NCBI GenBank assembly: GCA_902515745.1 | Contig: CABXWB010000011.1 | Coordinates: 1-47,121, forward strand | DNA length: 47,121 nt | From: an uncultured Alphaproteobacteria bacterium | GTDB lineage: Bacteria > Pseudomonadota > Alphaproteobacteria > HIMB59 > GCA-002718135 | Direction of reading: 5' to 3' | Shown: in pieces, positions 1 through 9,089 of the stretch | Numbering within the stretch: position 1 is the stretch's first letter | Layout of the letters: every line of letters starts with the position of its first letter | The notes under the pieces: model-generated | Databases searched by the model: none | Seen by the model: the letters and a program-made list of their open reading frames with translations, nothing else | Told to the model about the DNA's origin: nothing | Program-made: the position numbers and the translations under genes

Positions 1-615
1 AGTTTTAATTATACATTTAATGATGACAGGAATGAAATAAACTTTTTTGTAAATAAAACAAATTTTTATGCTTTTGATGTTCTAATTAATAATAATTCTA
101 ATTTTTCTTTCTTGTATGGTCCAAAAAAATCAGGGAAATCACACTTAGCTCAGATTTGGTTAAAAAAAAATTATGCTATTAAATATAATAATGGTAATTA
201 TAAAAAACTACTTTCTGAAAAAAATAATATCTTAGTAGATGATTTATTAAATTATAATGAAGAGAAAATTTTCCATATCGTTAATCATTGTATTTTAAAT
301 AAAAAGAAAATATTGGTTACATCAAATAATAAAATCAATCAAATTCAATTCAAATTAGACGATTTATCTTCTCGCCTGAAAACTTTTTCTATCTTAGAGA
401 TTAAAAAACCAAATGATGAAATGCTTTTAACAATTTTAACCAAATTACTTGTAGACAAACAATTCATAATTAATTCTAATGATATATTCGAATATATTCT
501 CAGAAGAGTAGATAGAAGTTACAAAGGTATTTACGAAATTGTAAATAAATTAGACATATTAACACTTGAAAAAAAAAGGCAATTAACAATACCATTGATA
601 AAAGAAATACTGTAG
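1..615 (+). CDS. hdaA: HdaA/DnaA-family AAA+ ATPase, 5' end missing
   Basis: The frame is open from base 1, so the gene begins outside the window; a TTG at 112 lies directly before the Walker A and cannot be the true start. Visible are a P-loop GPKKSGKSH, a Walker B-like NILVDDL, and a DDLSSRL segment like the sensor region of DnaA paralogs. The protein stops without a DnaA domain IV (helix-turn-helix DNA-binding domain), which points to the Hda/HdaA type rather than DnaA itself. In the family, Hda acts with the DNA clamp to promote hydrolysis of DnaA-ATP and so limits re-initiation. It is followed after 13 bases by aspS and is probably co-transcribed. The family call is good; the specific HdaA role is inferred. 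Confidence 0.8.
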   Translation, partial: SFNYTFNDDRNEINFFVNKTNFYAFDVLINNNSNFSFLYGPKKSGKSHLAQIWLKKNYAIKYNNGNYKKLLSEKNNILVDDLLNYNEEKIFHIVNHCILNKKKILVTSNNKINQIQFKLDDLSSRLKTFSILEIKKPNDEMLLTILTKLLVDKQFIINSNDIFEYILRRVDRSYKGIYEIVNKLDILTLEKKRQLTIPLIKEIL

Positions 616-628
616 ATGGATCAAAAAT

Positions 629-2395
629 ATGAATAAATATAGATCACATTTATGCTCAGAGTTATCAATTTCTAATCTTGGTGAAAAAGTAACTTTATCC
701 GGGTGGGCAGATACAATTAGAGACCATGGAAATTTATTATTTATAGATTTAAGAGATAATTATGGAATTACACAGTGTGTAATAGATGGAACTCATTCTC
801 TATTCGAAGAAATTAGTAAATTAAGTAATGAGAGTGTTTTAACAATTATTGGCGAAGTTGTTAAAAGATCCGAAGAGACAATAAACAAAAATCTTCAAAC
901 AGGTGAAATTGAAATACAAATAGAAGATTATAAAATTTTATCCAAATCTGAAATTCTTCCCTTACCTGTTAATTCAGATATTGAATATGGAGAAGAAGTT
1001 AGATTAAAATATAGATTTTTAGATTTACGAAGAATGAAATTACATAAAAATATTATACTACGTAGCAAAATAATATCAGACATTAGAAAGAAAATGATTG
1101 ATAGAAACTTTGTAGAATTTCAGACTCCTATCCTTACTTCTTCATCTCCAGAGGGAGCTAGAGATTATTTAGTCCCATCTAGAATACATCAAGGTAAATT
1201 TTATGCACTTCCACAAGCGCCTCAGCAATTTAAACAATTATTAATGATTGCAGGTTTTGACAAATATTTTCAAATTGCACCTTGTTTTAGAGATGAAGAC
1301 AGTAGAGCAGATCGCTCTCCAGGTGAATTCTATCAACTAGACTTTGAGATGAGTTTTGTAACTCAAGAAGATGTGTTTGACGCTATTGAGCCTGTTTTAT
1401 TTGAAATATTTGATGAAAATAAGAAAAATAATGAAATTAAGGTAAGTCCATATCCATTTAGGAAAATACCTTACAAAAAATCGATGGAAGTTTACGGTTC
1501 TGATAAGCCTGATTTACGAAATCCACTTGTTATAGATGATTATACAAATGTATTTAAAGGTTCAAATTTTAAAATATTTAGTAATCAAATTGAAAAAGGA
1601 TCAGTTGTTAAGGGAATAATTGTTAAAAACACTGGTGATCAACCTAGGAGTTTCTTTGATAAACTAAACAATTGGGCAAGAGAAGAGGGTGCAGCTGGAT
1701 TAGGCTATATTTCATTTACAGAAAATAGTTTTAAAGGCCCTATTGCAAAGAATTTAAATGAAGATCAATTATTATTATTAAAATTGAAAGAAAATGACTC
1801 AATTTTTTTCATTTGTGATAAATTAAAAGAGGCTCAATTATTTTCTGGTAAAGTAAGAGAAAAAATTTGTAATGATTTAAATTTACTTAATAAAAATTCT
1901 TTTGAATTTTGTTGGATAGTTGATTTTCCAATGTATGAAATCGATGAAAAAACTAACAAAATACAATTCAGTCATAATCCTTTTTCAATGCCTCAAGGCG
2001 AGATGGAAGCTTTAGAAAAAAAAGATCCTCTTGATATAAAAGCATATCAATACGATATTGTGTGTAATGGTGTAGAATTGTCTTCTGGCGCAATAAGAAA
2101 TCATAAACCAGAAATTATGTATAAAGCCTTTGATATAGCTGGATATTCTAAAGAAGATTTAGAAGAAAAATTTTCAGGAATGCTTAATGCTTTAAAATTT
2201 GGAGCACCTCCTCACGGAGGTAGTGCACCAGGTATTGATAGAATTGTTATGTTACTTACTGATGAGCCAAACATTAGAGAAGTAATAGCATTTCCAATGA
2301 ATCAACAAGCTATGGATTTAATGATGGAAGCCCCTGCAAGTATCGATAAAGAAAGATTAGAAGAGTTAGGTGTTAAATTAATAGATAAAAATTAA
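629..2395 (+). CDS. aspS: Aspartyl-tRNA synthetase
   Basis: Cytoplasmic class II synthetase that charges tRNA with aspartate. At 588 residues it has the normal bacterial length. An N-terminal OB-fold anticodon domain (about 1-105) is followed by the catalytic core with motif 2 at [15 protein letters not shown] (from residue 220), a GAD insertion in the middle, and motif 3 GIDRI at 535-539. Residue 33 lies in [14 protein letters not shown] histidine at this place is typical of non-discriminating AspRS (as in Pseudomonas), which also charges tRNA-Asn for later amidation by GatCAB; leucine is found in the strict E. coli type. That specificity is inference from one residue. The 3' end overlaps the convergent exporter gene by 18 bases. 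Confidence 0.97.
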   Translation: MNKYRSHLCSELSISNLGEKVTLSGWADTIRDHGNLLFIDLRDNYGITQCVIDGTHSLFEEISKLSNESVLTIIGEVVKRSEETINKNLQTGEIEIQIEDYKILSKSEILPLPVNSDIEYGEEVRLKYRFLDLRRMKLHKNIILRSKIISDIRKKMIDRNFVEFQTPILTSSSPEGARDYLVPSRIHQGKFYALPQAPQQFKQLLMIAGFDKYFQIAPCFRDEDSRADRSPGEFYQLDFEMSFVTQEDVFDAIEPVLFEIFDENKKNNEIKVSPYPFRKIPYKKSMEVYGSDKPDLRNPLVIDDYTNVFKGSNFKIFSNQIEKGSVVKGIIVKNTGDQPRSFFDKLNNWAREEGAAGLGYISFTENSFKGPIAKNLNEDQLLLLKLKENDSIFFICDKLKEAQLFSGKVREKICNDLNLLNKNSFEFCWIVDFPMYEIDEKTNKIQFSHNPFSMPQGEMEALEKKDPLDIKAYQYDIVCNGVELSSGAIRNHKPEIMYKAFDIAGYSKEDLEEKFSGMLNALKFGAPPHGGSAPGIDRIVMLLTDEPNIREVIAFPMNQQAMDLMMEAPASIDKERLEELGVKLIDKN

Positions 2396-3271
2396 TCCTG
2401 TTCCAAAAATTGCAATAATTGTTCCTACCCATGCCCCATAAGAGGGTATTTTTTTTGTTAATATCCAAAGAAGAAATAATATCATTATTGGGCTTGTAGA
2501 TGATAGAGTTGCAACAATACCTGCATCAGCTTTTTGTAATGCAATTAAAAGTAAACTCATACCTAAAGCCATTCCTAAAAAGCCACTAAGAATTGATTGG
2601 TAAATAATTTTTGCTGTAAGATTAACTTTTGTATTAAAAACTTCATAATTAAAAAAAAATGTAAATGATAAAAATATACAAGAAATTGTTGTTCTAATTG
2701 CAGCTGAAGCTATTGGATCTGCTCCATCTGACAATATAGGCTTCATCATAACTAACCCAATTGCTTGGCACAATGCAGCTCCAATGGATAATATTATTCC
2801 TACATAAATTGATCCCTCTACTGTTTCCCATCTATGTTCAGATCCCTTTTTTTCTCCATAGGAAATTGCAAAAACAACACCAAAAAAAACTACAAAACAT
2901 CCAATAATACTAATAGTTGAAGCAAGTTCATTTAGAAAAAAAATATTAATTACTACAGTAAAAGGAGCTGCTAATGAAAATAAAATATTATTTCTTCTAG
3001 GACCAATTTTTTGTAAAGCAATAAATAATAAAGTATCACCCAAGAATATGCCTATAATTCCTGAAATTACAATAATAGTTAAGTAATCAACACTAATTGT
3101 ATTCCAAGTATTTATATAAAACGTGTAAGAAATTAACATTATAGATACAAAAAATAATCTAAGTCGATTAAAAGCCAAACCTCCAATAGTTCTTGTAACA
3201 TCTGCTGATACTAAAGATGCTACTGCCCAACAAAGTGCAGCAGCCATTGCTATAAAGTAATAATAGATCAT
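2378..3271 (-). CDS. EamA/DMT-family transporter
   Basis: This is an inner-membrane protein of 297 residues made almost wholly of hydrophobic segments, about ten, arranged as two EamA repeats (roughly 1-140 and 155-297). The second repeat contains the typical stretch with [18 protein letters not shown] and the ending of [20 protein letters not shown]. Members export amino acids, nucleobases or other metabolites, but the substrate cannot be read from sequence. It is convergent with aspS, overlapping it by 18 bases, and follows the small membrane gene at 3280-3468 after 8 bases, so the two probably form one leftward transcript. A second EamA protein of separate origin lies at 20553-21470. Confidence 0.88.
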   Translation of the reverse strand: MIYYYFIAMAAALCWAVASLVSADVTRTIGGLAFNRLRLFFVSIMLISYTFYINTWNTISVDYLTIIVISGIIGIFLGDTLLFIALQKIGPRRNNILFSLAAPFTVVINIFFLNELASTISIIGCFVVFFGVVFAISYGEKKGSEHRWETVEGSIYVGIILSIGAALCQAIGLVMMKPILSDGADPIASAAIRTTISCIFLSFTFFFNYEVFNTKVNLTAKIIYQSILSGFLGMALGMSLLLIALQKADAGIVATLSSTSPIMILFLLWILTKKIPSYGAWVGTIIAIFGTGLIFIY

Positions 3272-3279
3272 ACTATTTA

Positions 3280-3468
3280 TTAAAATAAACTTAAAATAAA
3301 TTTAATAGGTATTGATAAATACTCACCTAAAAGATGTTCTTGTAATGCAAATCTTTTGATTAATCCTGTAGCTCTTAATATTGCATATATTACTAAAGCC
3401 CATAAATAAATTCCAAAAATAAAATTTATGTATAATATTATTTTTTTAAATTTGTTATAATAATTCAT
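3280..3468 (-). CDS. Small membrane protein of unknown function
   Basis: A 62-residue ORF with one long hydrophobic segment (about residues 9-33, containing IILYINFIFGIYLWALVIYAI) and a second hydrophobic C-terminal stretch ending in a phenylalanine. I do not recognise a family. Its support comes from context: it fills the gap between the EamA gene (8 bases downstream) and the alkA-like gene. Its start codon abuts the divergent start at 3469 with no base between them, in the hexamer CATATG. Any promoter for it must therefore lie inside the alkA-like coding region. It could be an accessory to the exporter, but nothing in the sequence shows this. Confidence 0.6.
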   Translation of the reverse strand: MNYYNKFKKIILYINFIFGIYLWALVIYAILRATGLIKRFALQEHLLGEYLSIPIKFILSLF

Positions 3469-4086
3469 ATGAAACCGAAATATTGGAATAAAGGTAAATC
3501 TTATTTATCAAATAAAGATAAAGTTTTGAAGAAATTAATTCAAACTTATAAAAATGAATATTTAAATCTAAATTCTAATTATTTTCATTCATTAATAAAT
3601 TCGATTATTGGTCAACAAATATCAGTATCAGCAGCTGATTCGATGAAAACTAAATTTTTTAAACTTAAAAGAAGTATAACACCACAAACTGTATCTAAAT
3701 TAAGTACTACAGATTTAAGAAAATGTGGTCTATCTAGACAAAAAATTTTGTATATAAGAAATATTTGTAAATTTTTTTTACAAAATAAGAAATTCATAAA
3801 AAATATAGATAAATCTTCTGAAGAAGAAATTTATAATAATTTAATTGAAATAAAAGGAGTAGGGAATTGGACTATTCATATGTTTTTGATGTTTAGTTAT
3901 GGAAGTTCAAATATTTTTCCAACAGGTGATTTAGGCTTTTTAAAAGCTATTTCAAAACTTTATAAAGTTCAACTTCCTATAAGTGAAAGAAAACTTAAAT
4001 TACTCTATAAAAAATGGAGTCCATATAGTTCACAAGCCACATGGTATTTATGGAGATCATTAGACCCCATTCCAGTTAATTATTGA
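3469..4086 (+). CDS. DNA-3-methyladenine glycosylase II (AlkA/MAG-like, HhH-GPD)
   Basis: Base-excision repair glycosylase that removes alkylated purines from DNA. The 205-residue protein is of the short MAG type, without the extra N-terminal domain of E. coli AlkA. It shows SIIGQQISVSAA near residue 45 (the LIxQQxS signature of the family), a helix-hairpin-helix at IKGVGNWTIHM (about 127-137), and the GPD-type loop FPTGDLGFLKAI, whose Asp is the expected catalytic residue. Start: ATG at 3469, directly abutting the divergent small gene. The 3' end overlaps the convergent puuD by 11 bases. Exact substrate range (3-meA, or hypoxanthine as well) is unknown. Confidence 0.88.
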   Translation: MKPKYWNKGKSYLSNKDKVLKKLIQTYKNEYLNLNSNYFHSLINSIIGQQISVSAADSMKTKFFKLKRSITPQTVSKLSTTDLRKCGLSRQKILYIRNICKFFLQNKKFIKNIDKSSEEEIYNNLIEIKGVGNWTIHMFLMFSYGSSNIFPTGDLGFLKAISKLYKVQLPISERKLKLLYKKWSPYSSQATWYLWRSLDPIPVNY

Positions 4087-5518
4087 TATTTGCTCCTTGC
4101 TCGATCCAAACTTTTAATATCTCTCTTTCATTTTTTGTAATACCAGTAAGATTATTCGGAGGCATAATTTCAGCATCAATAGCCTGAGCTTTTATTAATT
4201 TTATATTATTTACAATATCTTGAGCCGTGTCATATACAACTCCTTTTGGTGCCGCTTCAATACCTTCAAAAGTTGGGTATTTGGCATGACATGTTCCACA
4301 TCTGTATTTAATTATATTTTGCACTTCATTGAAACTGACTAATTCTAAAGAAATAGATGCATTTGCATCTTTTTTTTCAAATATTGAAAGACTACTTAAA
4401 GTCATTAAAAAAAACATGATTAAACCAGCTGATGGTAAAATCCAAAATTTATATTGTTTTTTATTTCTTAAATTAAAGTAATGGCGAGTTAAAATGCCAG
4501 CTATCGATATAACAGCTAAAATTAACCAATTATTTACTGCCCCATACGTAAAAGAAAAATGTGAGCTAATCATGATAAATAAAACAGGTAGTGTAAAATA
4601 ATTATTATGTATTGATCTGTTTTTTGCTTCTAATGAAAGATTTAAATTTGGCTTTTGTTTATTTTCAGCTGATGAAACAAGATTTCTTTGTGCAGGAATA
4701 ATCACTCTAAAAACATTAGCTGCCATAATGGTGCCAATAATTGCTCCAACATGTATGTATGCAGCTCTTGATCCATAAATTTGGGTTAAAAAATAACTTA
4801 ATAATACAAATAATAAAACACCAGTTGCAATCAAAGTTTGTTCATTATCTTTTAAAACATTTTTACAAAGATAATCATATAGAAGCCAAGATCCTATAAG
4901 TAAGAATATAGATATTAATATTGCTTGAAAGGGTGTTAATATAATACCGCTTGCTCCCAACATCATAGAGCTTGCATTTAAATAATAAACTAAAATTAGA
5001 AGTACAAAACCACTTATCCAAGTTGCATATGCTTCCCATTTAAACCAATGAAGAACTTTTGGAAGTTTTTTAGGAGGTCCTTTTAATTTTTCAATTCTAT
5101 AAAACCCACCTGAATGAACAGACCATAAATAACCATCAAGGTGTTTAAAATCTGGATCATCTCTTTCCAGTCTACTATCTAGCCAATTAAAATAAAATGA
5201 TGTTCCAATCCATGCTACACCAACAATTATATGAACCCATCTGACAATTAAATGTAACCAATCAGAATATACTGCAAATAAAGTTTCTGTTGGAACTCCT
5301 AAATTATAAAAAGCTGCAGTAAAAGATATAACTATAGTTGTTGCAATTACAATATAGAGCCTTTGTTCTTTAGATTTTAAACCTGAAAATGCCCCAAGGA
5401 TAAAAAATAATAATAATCCTAATAATGCTGATGCTGGTAGTGACAAAAGTAAATTATGAAAAAAGGTTTGAAAGTCATAAGATTGAACTGGTGCAATAAT
5501 TTTAAGAAATAATTCCAT
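4076..5518 (-). CDS. puuD: Membrane urate hydroxylase with cytochrome c domain (PuuD)
   Basis: Integral-membrane urate oxidase, 480 residues, last gene of the leftward purine operon. It oxidises urate to 5-hydroxyisourate, passing electrons to the respiratory chain rather than forming peroxide as cofactor-free uricases do. The N-terminal 390 residues are polytopic and carry the family block RWVHIIVGVAWIGTSFYFNW followed by a cytoplasmic or periplasmic loop with HSGGFYRIEKLKGPPK. The C-terminal soluble domain is cytochrome c-like, with CGTCH at 407-411 and a candidate axial Met in EIMPPNN (452). It starts one base after the guaD stop. Identification rests on the characteristic domain order and on XdhABC and UraH being in the same operon. 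Confidence 0.93.
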   Translation of the reverse strand: MELFLKIIAPVQSYDFQTFFHNLLLSLPASALLGLLLFFILGAFSGLKSKEQRLYIVIATTIVISFTAAFYNLGVPTETLFAVYSDWLHLIVRWVHIIVGVAWIGTSFYFNWLDSRLERDDPDFKHLDGYLWSVHSGGFYRIEKLKGPPKKLPKVLHWFKWEAYATWISGFVLLILVYYLNASSMMLGASGIILTPFQAILISIFLLIGSWLLYDYLCKNVLKDNEQTLIATGVLLFVLLSYFLTQIYGSRAAYIHVGAIIGTIMAANVFRVIIPAQRNLVSSAENKQKPNLNLSLEAKNRSIHNNYFTLPVLFIMISSHFSFTYGAVNNWLILAVISIAGILTRHYFNLRNKKQYKFWILPSAGLIMFFLMTLSSLSIFEKKDANASISLELVSFNEVQNIIKYRCGTCHAKYPTFEGIEAAPKGVVYDTAQDIVNNIKLIKAQAIDAEIMPPNNLTGITKNEREILKVWIEQGANINN

Positions 5519-5519
5519 T

Positions 5520-5987
5520 TTAATATCTTATTTTATTTTCTTCTTTTTCCCAAATATTAAATGCTTTTATTGCCTCATCACGTGATAATTGACTGATAGG
5601 AATTTTTCTTTCTTTCATTTCTAGTGATAGTTCATCATAAATAAACTTGTCATCAAATTTAATTTTTGCAGCATCTTCTCTAGAATTACCATAATATACT
5701 TTGTCTATATGTGACCAATATATCGCACTCAAGCACATAGGACATGGTTCGCAACTGGAATACAATTCACAACCTTCTAAGTTAAATGTATTTAATTTTT
5801 GACATGCATTTCTAATAGCAACAATTTCAGCATGAGCAGTAGGATCATTGTTAAATGTTACTCTATTTACTCCCTCTGCAATAATTTCATTTTCTTTTAC
5901 AATAACACATCCAAAAGGACCTCCATTATTTTTGATATTATCAATTGATAGTGAAATAGCTCTTTTCATAAAATCAATGTTTGTCAT
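5520..5987 (-). CDS. guaD: Guanine deaminase, CDA-fold (GuaD)
   Basis: Cytosolic zinc hydrolase of the cytidine/deoxycytidylate deaminase fold; 155 residues, the size of Bacillus GuaD. The zinc and proton-shuttle residues are present: H52 and E54 in TAHAEIVAIRNAC, C82 and C85 in SSCEPCPMCLSAIYW. The block NNGGPFGCVIV near residues 20-30 is typical of guanine deaminases. It would convert guanine to xanthine, feeding XdhAB encoded just upstream in the same operon. The start overlaps the xdhC stop by 4 bases, so translation is probably coupled. A tRNA adenosine deaminase (TadA) has similar motifs, but the operon position and the YYGNSREDAAKIKFDDKF region favour guanine deaminase. Confidence 0.88.
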   Translation of the reverse strand: MTNIDFMKRAISLSIDNIKNNGGPFGCVIVKENEIIAEGVNRVTFNNDPTAHAEIVAIRNACQKLNTFNLEGCELYSSCEPCPMCLSAIYWSHIDKVYYGNSREDAAKIKFDDKFIYDELSLEMKERKIPISQLSRDEAIKAFNIWEKEENKIRY

Positions 5988-6814
5988 ATAACTTCTTTTT
6001 TTTTATTATTTGATAAATGTTTTAAGCTATTTTTTATTGATATTATTCTTGTAATAATTGAGAAAGCTATTTCATTTGGATCTTTTGAATTACCAATATC
6101 AATTCCAATTGGACATTCAATTTTCTCAACTATTGATTTATTGTGACCATTATCGATTAATCTTTTATAAAACCTTTTTTTCTTTGTAAGAGATCCAATT
6201 AAACCAACAAAAGTATTATTTTTTTTCAAAATTTCATTTAATATTTTTAAGTCATAATCATGACTGTGAGTTAAGACTATAAAATATGAATTATCTTCTA
6301 GTTTTGATACAATCTCCCAAGGTTTTTTCGAAAGTAAATAATTTATATCTTTGATATTTGTCATTTTTAAAAAATCTTCTCTTGAATCAATTATAAAAGT
6401 ATTAAAATTAATATTTTCTAATTTAGAAATTAACGCTTGACCAATATGTCCTGATCCAAAGACATATAAGTTAGATTTAAAATCATTAACAAAATTTTCA
6501 TTTTTTAATGCATCTTTGGAATTATTATGTAAGCTTAATTTAACTTGTACGTATCCACCACAACATTGTCCAATTCCTGGCCCAAGCGGAATATTCATTA
6601 CTTTATTTGCTATATTATTATCAATTAATTTTCTCGCTTCATCGATAACTAAATATTCTAAGTTTCCGCCACCGATAGTTCCAAAGATAGTATCAGTAGA
6701 GATTAATATAATGTCATCTAAACTATTGGGCGATGATCCTTTAACTTCAATAATTTTAGCCTTAACTATTTTACTATCAAAATTTATATTTTTACTTAAT
6801 TTTTTAAGATACAT
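5984..6814 (-). CDS. xdhC: Xanthine dehydrogenase accessory protein XdhC
   Basis: Cytosolic maturation factor (276 residues) that in the family binds molybdenum cofactor, promotes its sulfuration and inserts it into XdhB. The N-terminal XdhC/CoxI domain includes GTIGGGNLEYLVIDEA (44-60) and GQCCGGYV (82-89), with the paired cysteines usual in this family. The C-terminal Rossmann-like domain starts at LYVFGSGHIGQAL (about 116-128) and ends near IGIDIGNSKDPNEIAFSI. The gene lies 1 base after xdhB and overlaps guaD by 4 bases. A rightward reading frame over its 5' part is only an antisense shadow. Confidence 0.93.
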   Translation of the reverse strand: MYLKKLSKNINFDSKIVKAKIIEVKGSSPNSLDDIILISTDTIFGTIGGGNLEYLVIDEARKLIDNNIANKVMNIPLGPGIGQCCGGYVQVKLSLHNNSKDALKNENFVNDFKSNLYVFGSGHIGQALISKLENINFNTFIIDSREDFLKMTNIKDINYLLSKKPWEIVSKLEDNSYFIVLTHSHDYDLKILNEILKKNNTFVGLIGSLTKKKRFYKRLIDNGHNKSIVEKIECPIGIDIGNSKDPNEIAFSIITRIISIKNSLKHLSNNKKKEVI

Positions 6815-6815
6815 T

Positions 6816-9089
6816 TTAATGTAAACTTTTTAATATATTTTCAGCAGTAGCAGGTGCAATTAAATTTTCAGAATTTTTTCCTTTATTGGCATTATATACT
6901 GCGTCCTTTAATGCAATAAAACTTGAAATTGCTAGCATAAATGGTGGCTCTCCAACAGCTTTAGAGCGATTAATAACCTTTTCTTTATTAAAACCACGAT
7001 CATAAATTTCGACATTAAATTTAAATGGTGTCTCACCTGCAGTTGGTATTTTGTAAGTAGAAGGACTATGAGTTGTTAGAACTCCATTTGATTTCCAAGA
7101 CACTTCTTCAGTTGTAAGCCAACCTAATCCTTGAATATAGCCACCTTCAATTTGCCCTTTATCAATTCTCTTATTAATAGAATTACCAACATCATGAATT
7201 ATATCAACTTGAAGAATTTTATTTTCACCTGTTAATTTATCAATGATTACTTCTGTTACCGCTGCTCCATAAGTAAAATATAAGAATGGTCTACCTTGAA
7301 GTGTTTTTGTATTTACATTAATTTTGTTAGTTTTATAGAAACCCGAAGATGACAATGGGATTCTATTTAAGTAAGCAGTATTTATCAATTCTTTAAAAGA
7401 TATTTTTCTTTTATCAAAATAAACAAAATTATTTTCATATTTTATTTTGCTATTTGTTTTAAAATAATCATAGATAAATTCATTTAGACCTGATTTAATA
7501 TTATTTATAGCATTAACAATTGCTGCTCCATTTATATCAGTTGTAGCTGATGCTGCACTTGCTGATGTGTTAGGCACTTTTTCTGTGTCCGTTGAAGAGA
7601 TTTTTATATGTTCATAATTAAGTCCAAATTCATTTGAAGCCACTAAAGCAAGTTTTGTCATCAATCCTTGACCCATTTCAATTCCTCCATGATTTAAATG
7701 AATGGATCCATCAGTGTAAATATGAACTAAGGCACCACCTTGGTTTAAATGAGTAGTTGTAAATGATATTCCAAACTTTACAGGTGTTATTGCTATTCCT
7801 TTTTTTAACACTTTATTTTTTTTATTAAAATTATCAATTTCTATTTTTCTTTTTTTGTAATTAGATTTTTTAATTAGTTTATTAAAAATATCTTCAATCA
7901 CATTGTCAGTAATTTTCATCCCATAATGAGTAGTATTTTTAATTTTATCTTTATAAAAATTAATTTTTCTTATTTCACTTGCTTCTTGATTTAATTTTTG
8001 AGCAATGTTTTCAATTATATTTTCAATACAAAACATTCCTTGAGGACCACCAAATCCACGAAAAGCTGTATTAGAAACAGTATTTGTTTTACATCTATAC
8101 GAATTAATTTCTATATTTGGTAAGAAGTAGGCATTATCTATATGATAGATGGCTCTATCATTTATAGCTCCTGATAAATCTGGAGAGATACCGCATCTCG
8201 ATGCCATCATTATTTTTAGAGCAAGTATTTCACCACTATTATTAAAACCTACTTCATAATCAAATAAAAAATCATGCCTTTTTCCAGTCATGATCATATC
8301 ATCATCTCTATCAACTCTTAACTTTACTGGTTTCGATAACTTTTTTGCTGCAATGCTTGTAATGGCTGCAAACAAAAAAGATTGTGTTTCTTTTCCTCCA
8401 AAACCACCACCAATTCTTCTTACTATCACATGGATACTATTGTAATTTTGTTTAAGAACTTTACCGATAATTTGCTGTGTTTCTGATGGATGTTGTGTTG
8501 AAGAATAAACTAAAAAATTATTATCTTCTTGTGGAATAGTCATTGCAATCTGACCTTCTAAATAAAAATGATCTTGCCCCCCTGAATACAATTTACCTTT
8601 TAGAATGTTGTCAGATTTTTTAAACCCATCTTTTATATCTCCTCTAGTTAGATGCTTAGGTTTTAAAACAAATGATTTTTTCTTTAATGCTTCTTCAATT
8701 GAAACGATTGGTTTAGATATTTTTATGTCTATTTTTACTTTTAATGCAGCTTTTTTTGCTAAATTATTGGTCTTTGCTATAACTGCAAAAATTGGTTGCC
8801 CATAATATTCTATATTTTTTGAAGTAAATATTTTATCTCCCTTAAATATTGGCCCAACATCATTTATACCTTCAATGTCTTTTTCAGTAATAATGTCTAC
8901 TACACCTTCTGAAGATAAAACATCTTTATAATCAATTTTTTTTATTACTCCTTTACTACAATTACTGTATCCAATTACTGCGTAAAGTAAATTTTTAGGT
9001 TCCGATATATCATCAGTATAAATTGCTTTTCCAGTAACATGTTTTACTGCACTTTCATGTTCAATATTTTTTGTAAATACTTTATCCAT
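6816..9089 (-). CDS. xdhB: Xanthine dehydrogenase, molybdopterin-binding large subunit
   Basis: Catalytic subunit (757 residues) that hydroxylates hypoxanthine and xanthine to urate at the molybdenum centre; acts in the cytoplasm with XdhA. Key residues of the R. capsulatus/bovine enzymes appear conserved: E234 in GGGFGGKETQ (bovine E802), R312 in NDRAIYHID (bovine R880), and E714 in SKAVGEPPFML (bovine E1261, the base). TAFRGFGGPQG (341-351) and GGIEMGQGLMTKLA are also typical Moco-binding blocks. All three active-site residues favour a true purine enzyme over other molybdenum hydroxylases. The start overlaps the xdhA stop by one base, and xdhC follows immediately. Confidence 0.96.
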   Translation of the reverse strand: MDKVFTKNIEHESAVKHVTGKAIYTDDISEPKNLLYAVIGYSNCSKGVIKKIDYKDVLSSEGVVDIITEKDIEGINDVGPIFKGDKIFTSKNIEYYGQPIFAVIAKTNNLAKKAALKVKIDIKISKPIVSIEEALKKKSFVLKPKHLTRGDIKDGFKKSDNILKGKLYSGGQDHFYLEGQIAMTIPQEDNNFLVYSSTQHPSETQQIIGKVLKQNYNSIHVIVRRIGGGFGGKETQSFLFAAITSIAAKKLSKPVKLRVDRDDDMIMTGKRHDFLFDYEVGFNNSGEILALKIMMASRCGISPDLSGAINDRAIYHIDNAYFLPNIEINSYRCKTNTVSNTAFRGFGGPQGMFCIENIIENIAQKLNQEASEIRKINFYKDKIKNTTHYGMKITDNVIEDIFNKLIKKSNYKKRKIEIDNFNKKNKVLKKGIAITPVKFGISFTTTHLNQGGALVHIYTDGSIHLNHGGIEMGQGLMTKLALVASNEFGLNYEHIKISSTDTEKVPNTSASAASATTDINGAAIVNAINNIKSGLNEFIYDYFKTNSKIKYENNFVYFDKRKISFKELINTAYLNRIPLSSSGFYKTNKINVNTKTLQGRPFLYFTYGAAVTEVIIDKLTGENKILQVDIIHDVGNSINKRIDKGQIEGGYIQGLGWLTTEEVSWKSNGVLTTHSPSTYKIPTAGETPFKFNVEIYDRGFNKEKVINRSKAVGEPPFMLAISSFIALKDAVYNANKGKNSENLIAPATAENILKSLH

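Noticed and set aside
5520-5987. tRNA adenosine deaminase TadA
   Set aside because: Zinc motifs are shared, but the purine-operon position and GuaD-like length and C-terminal part favour guanine deaminase.
6516-6824. Rightward 102-codon frame over xdhC
   Set aside because: It lies antisense to the well-supported xdhC, has biased low-complexity composition and no recognisable domain.
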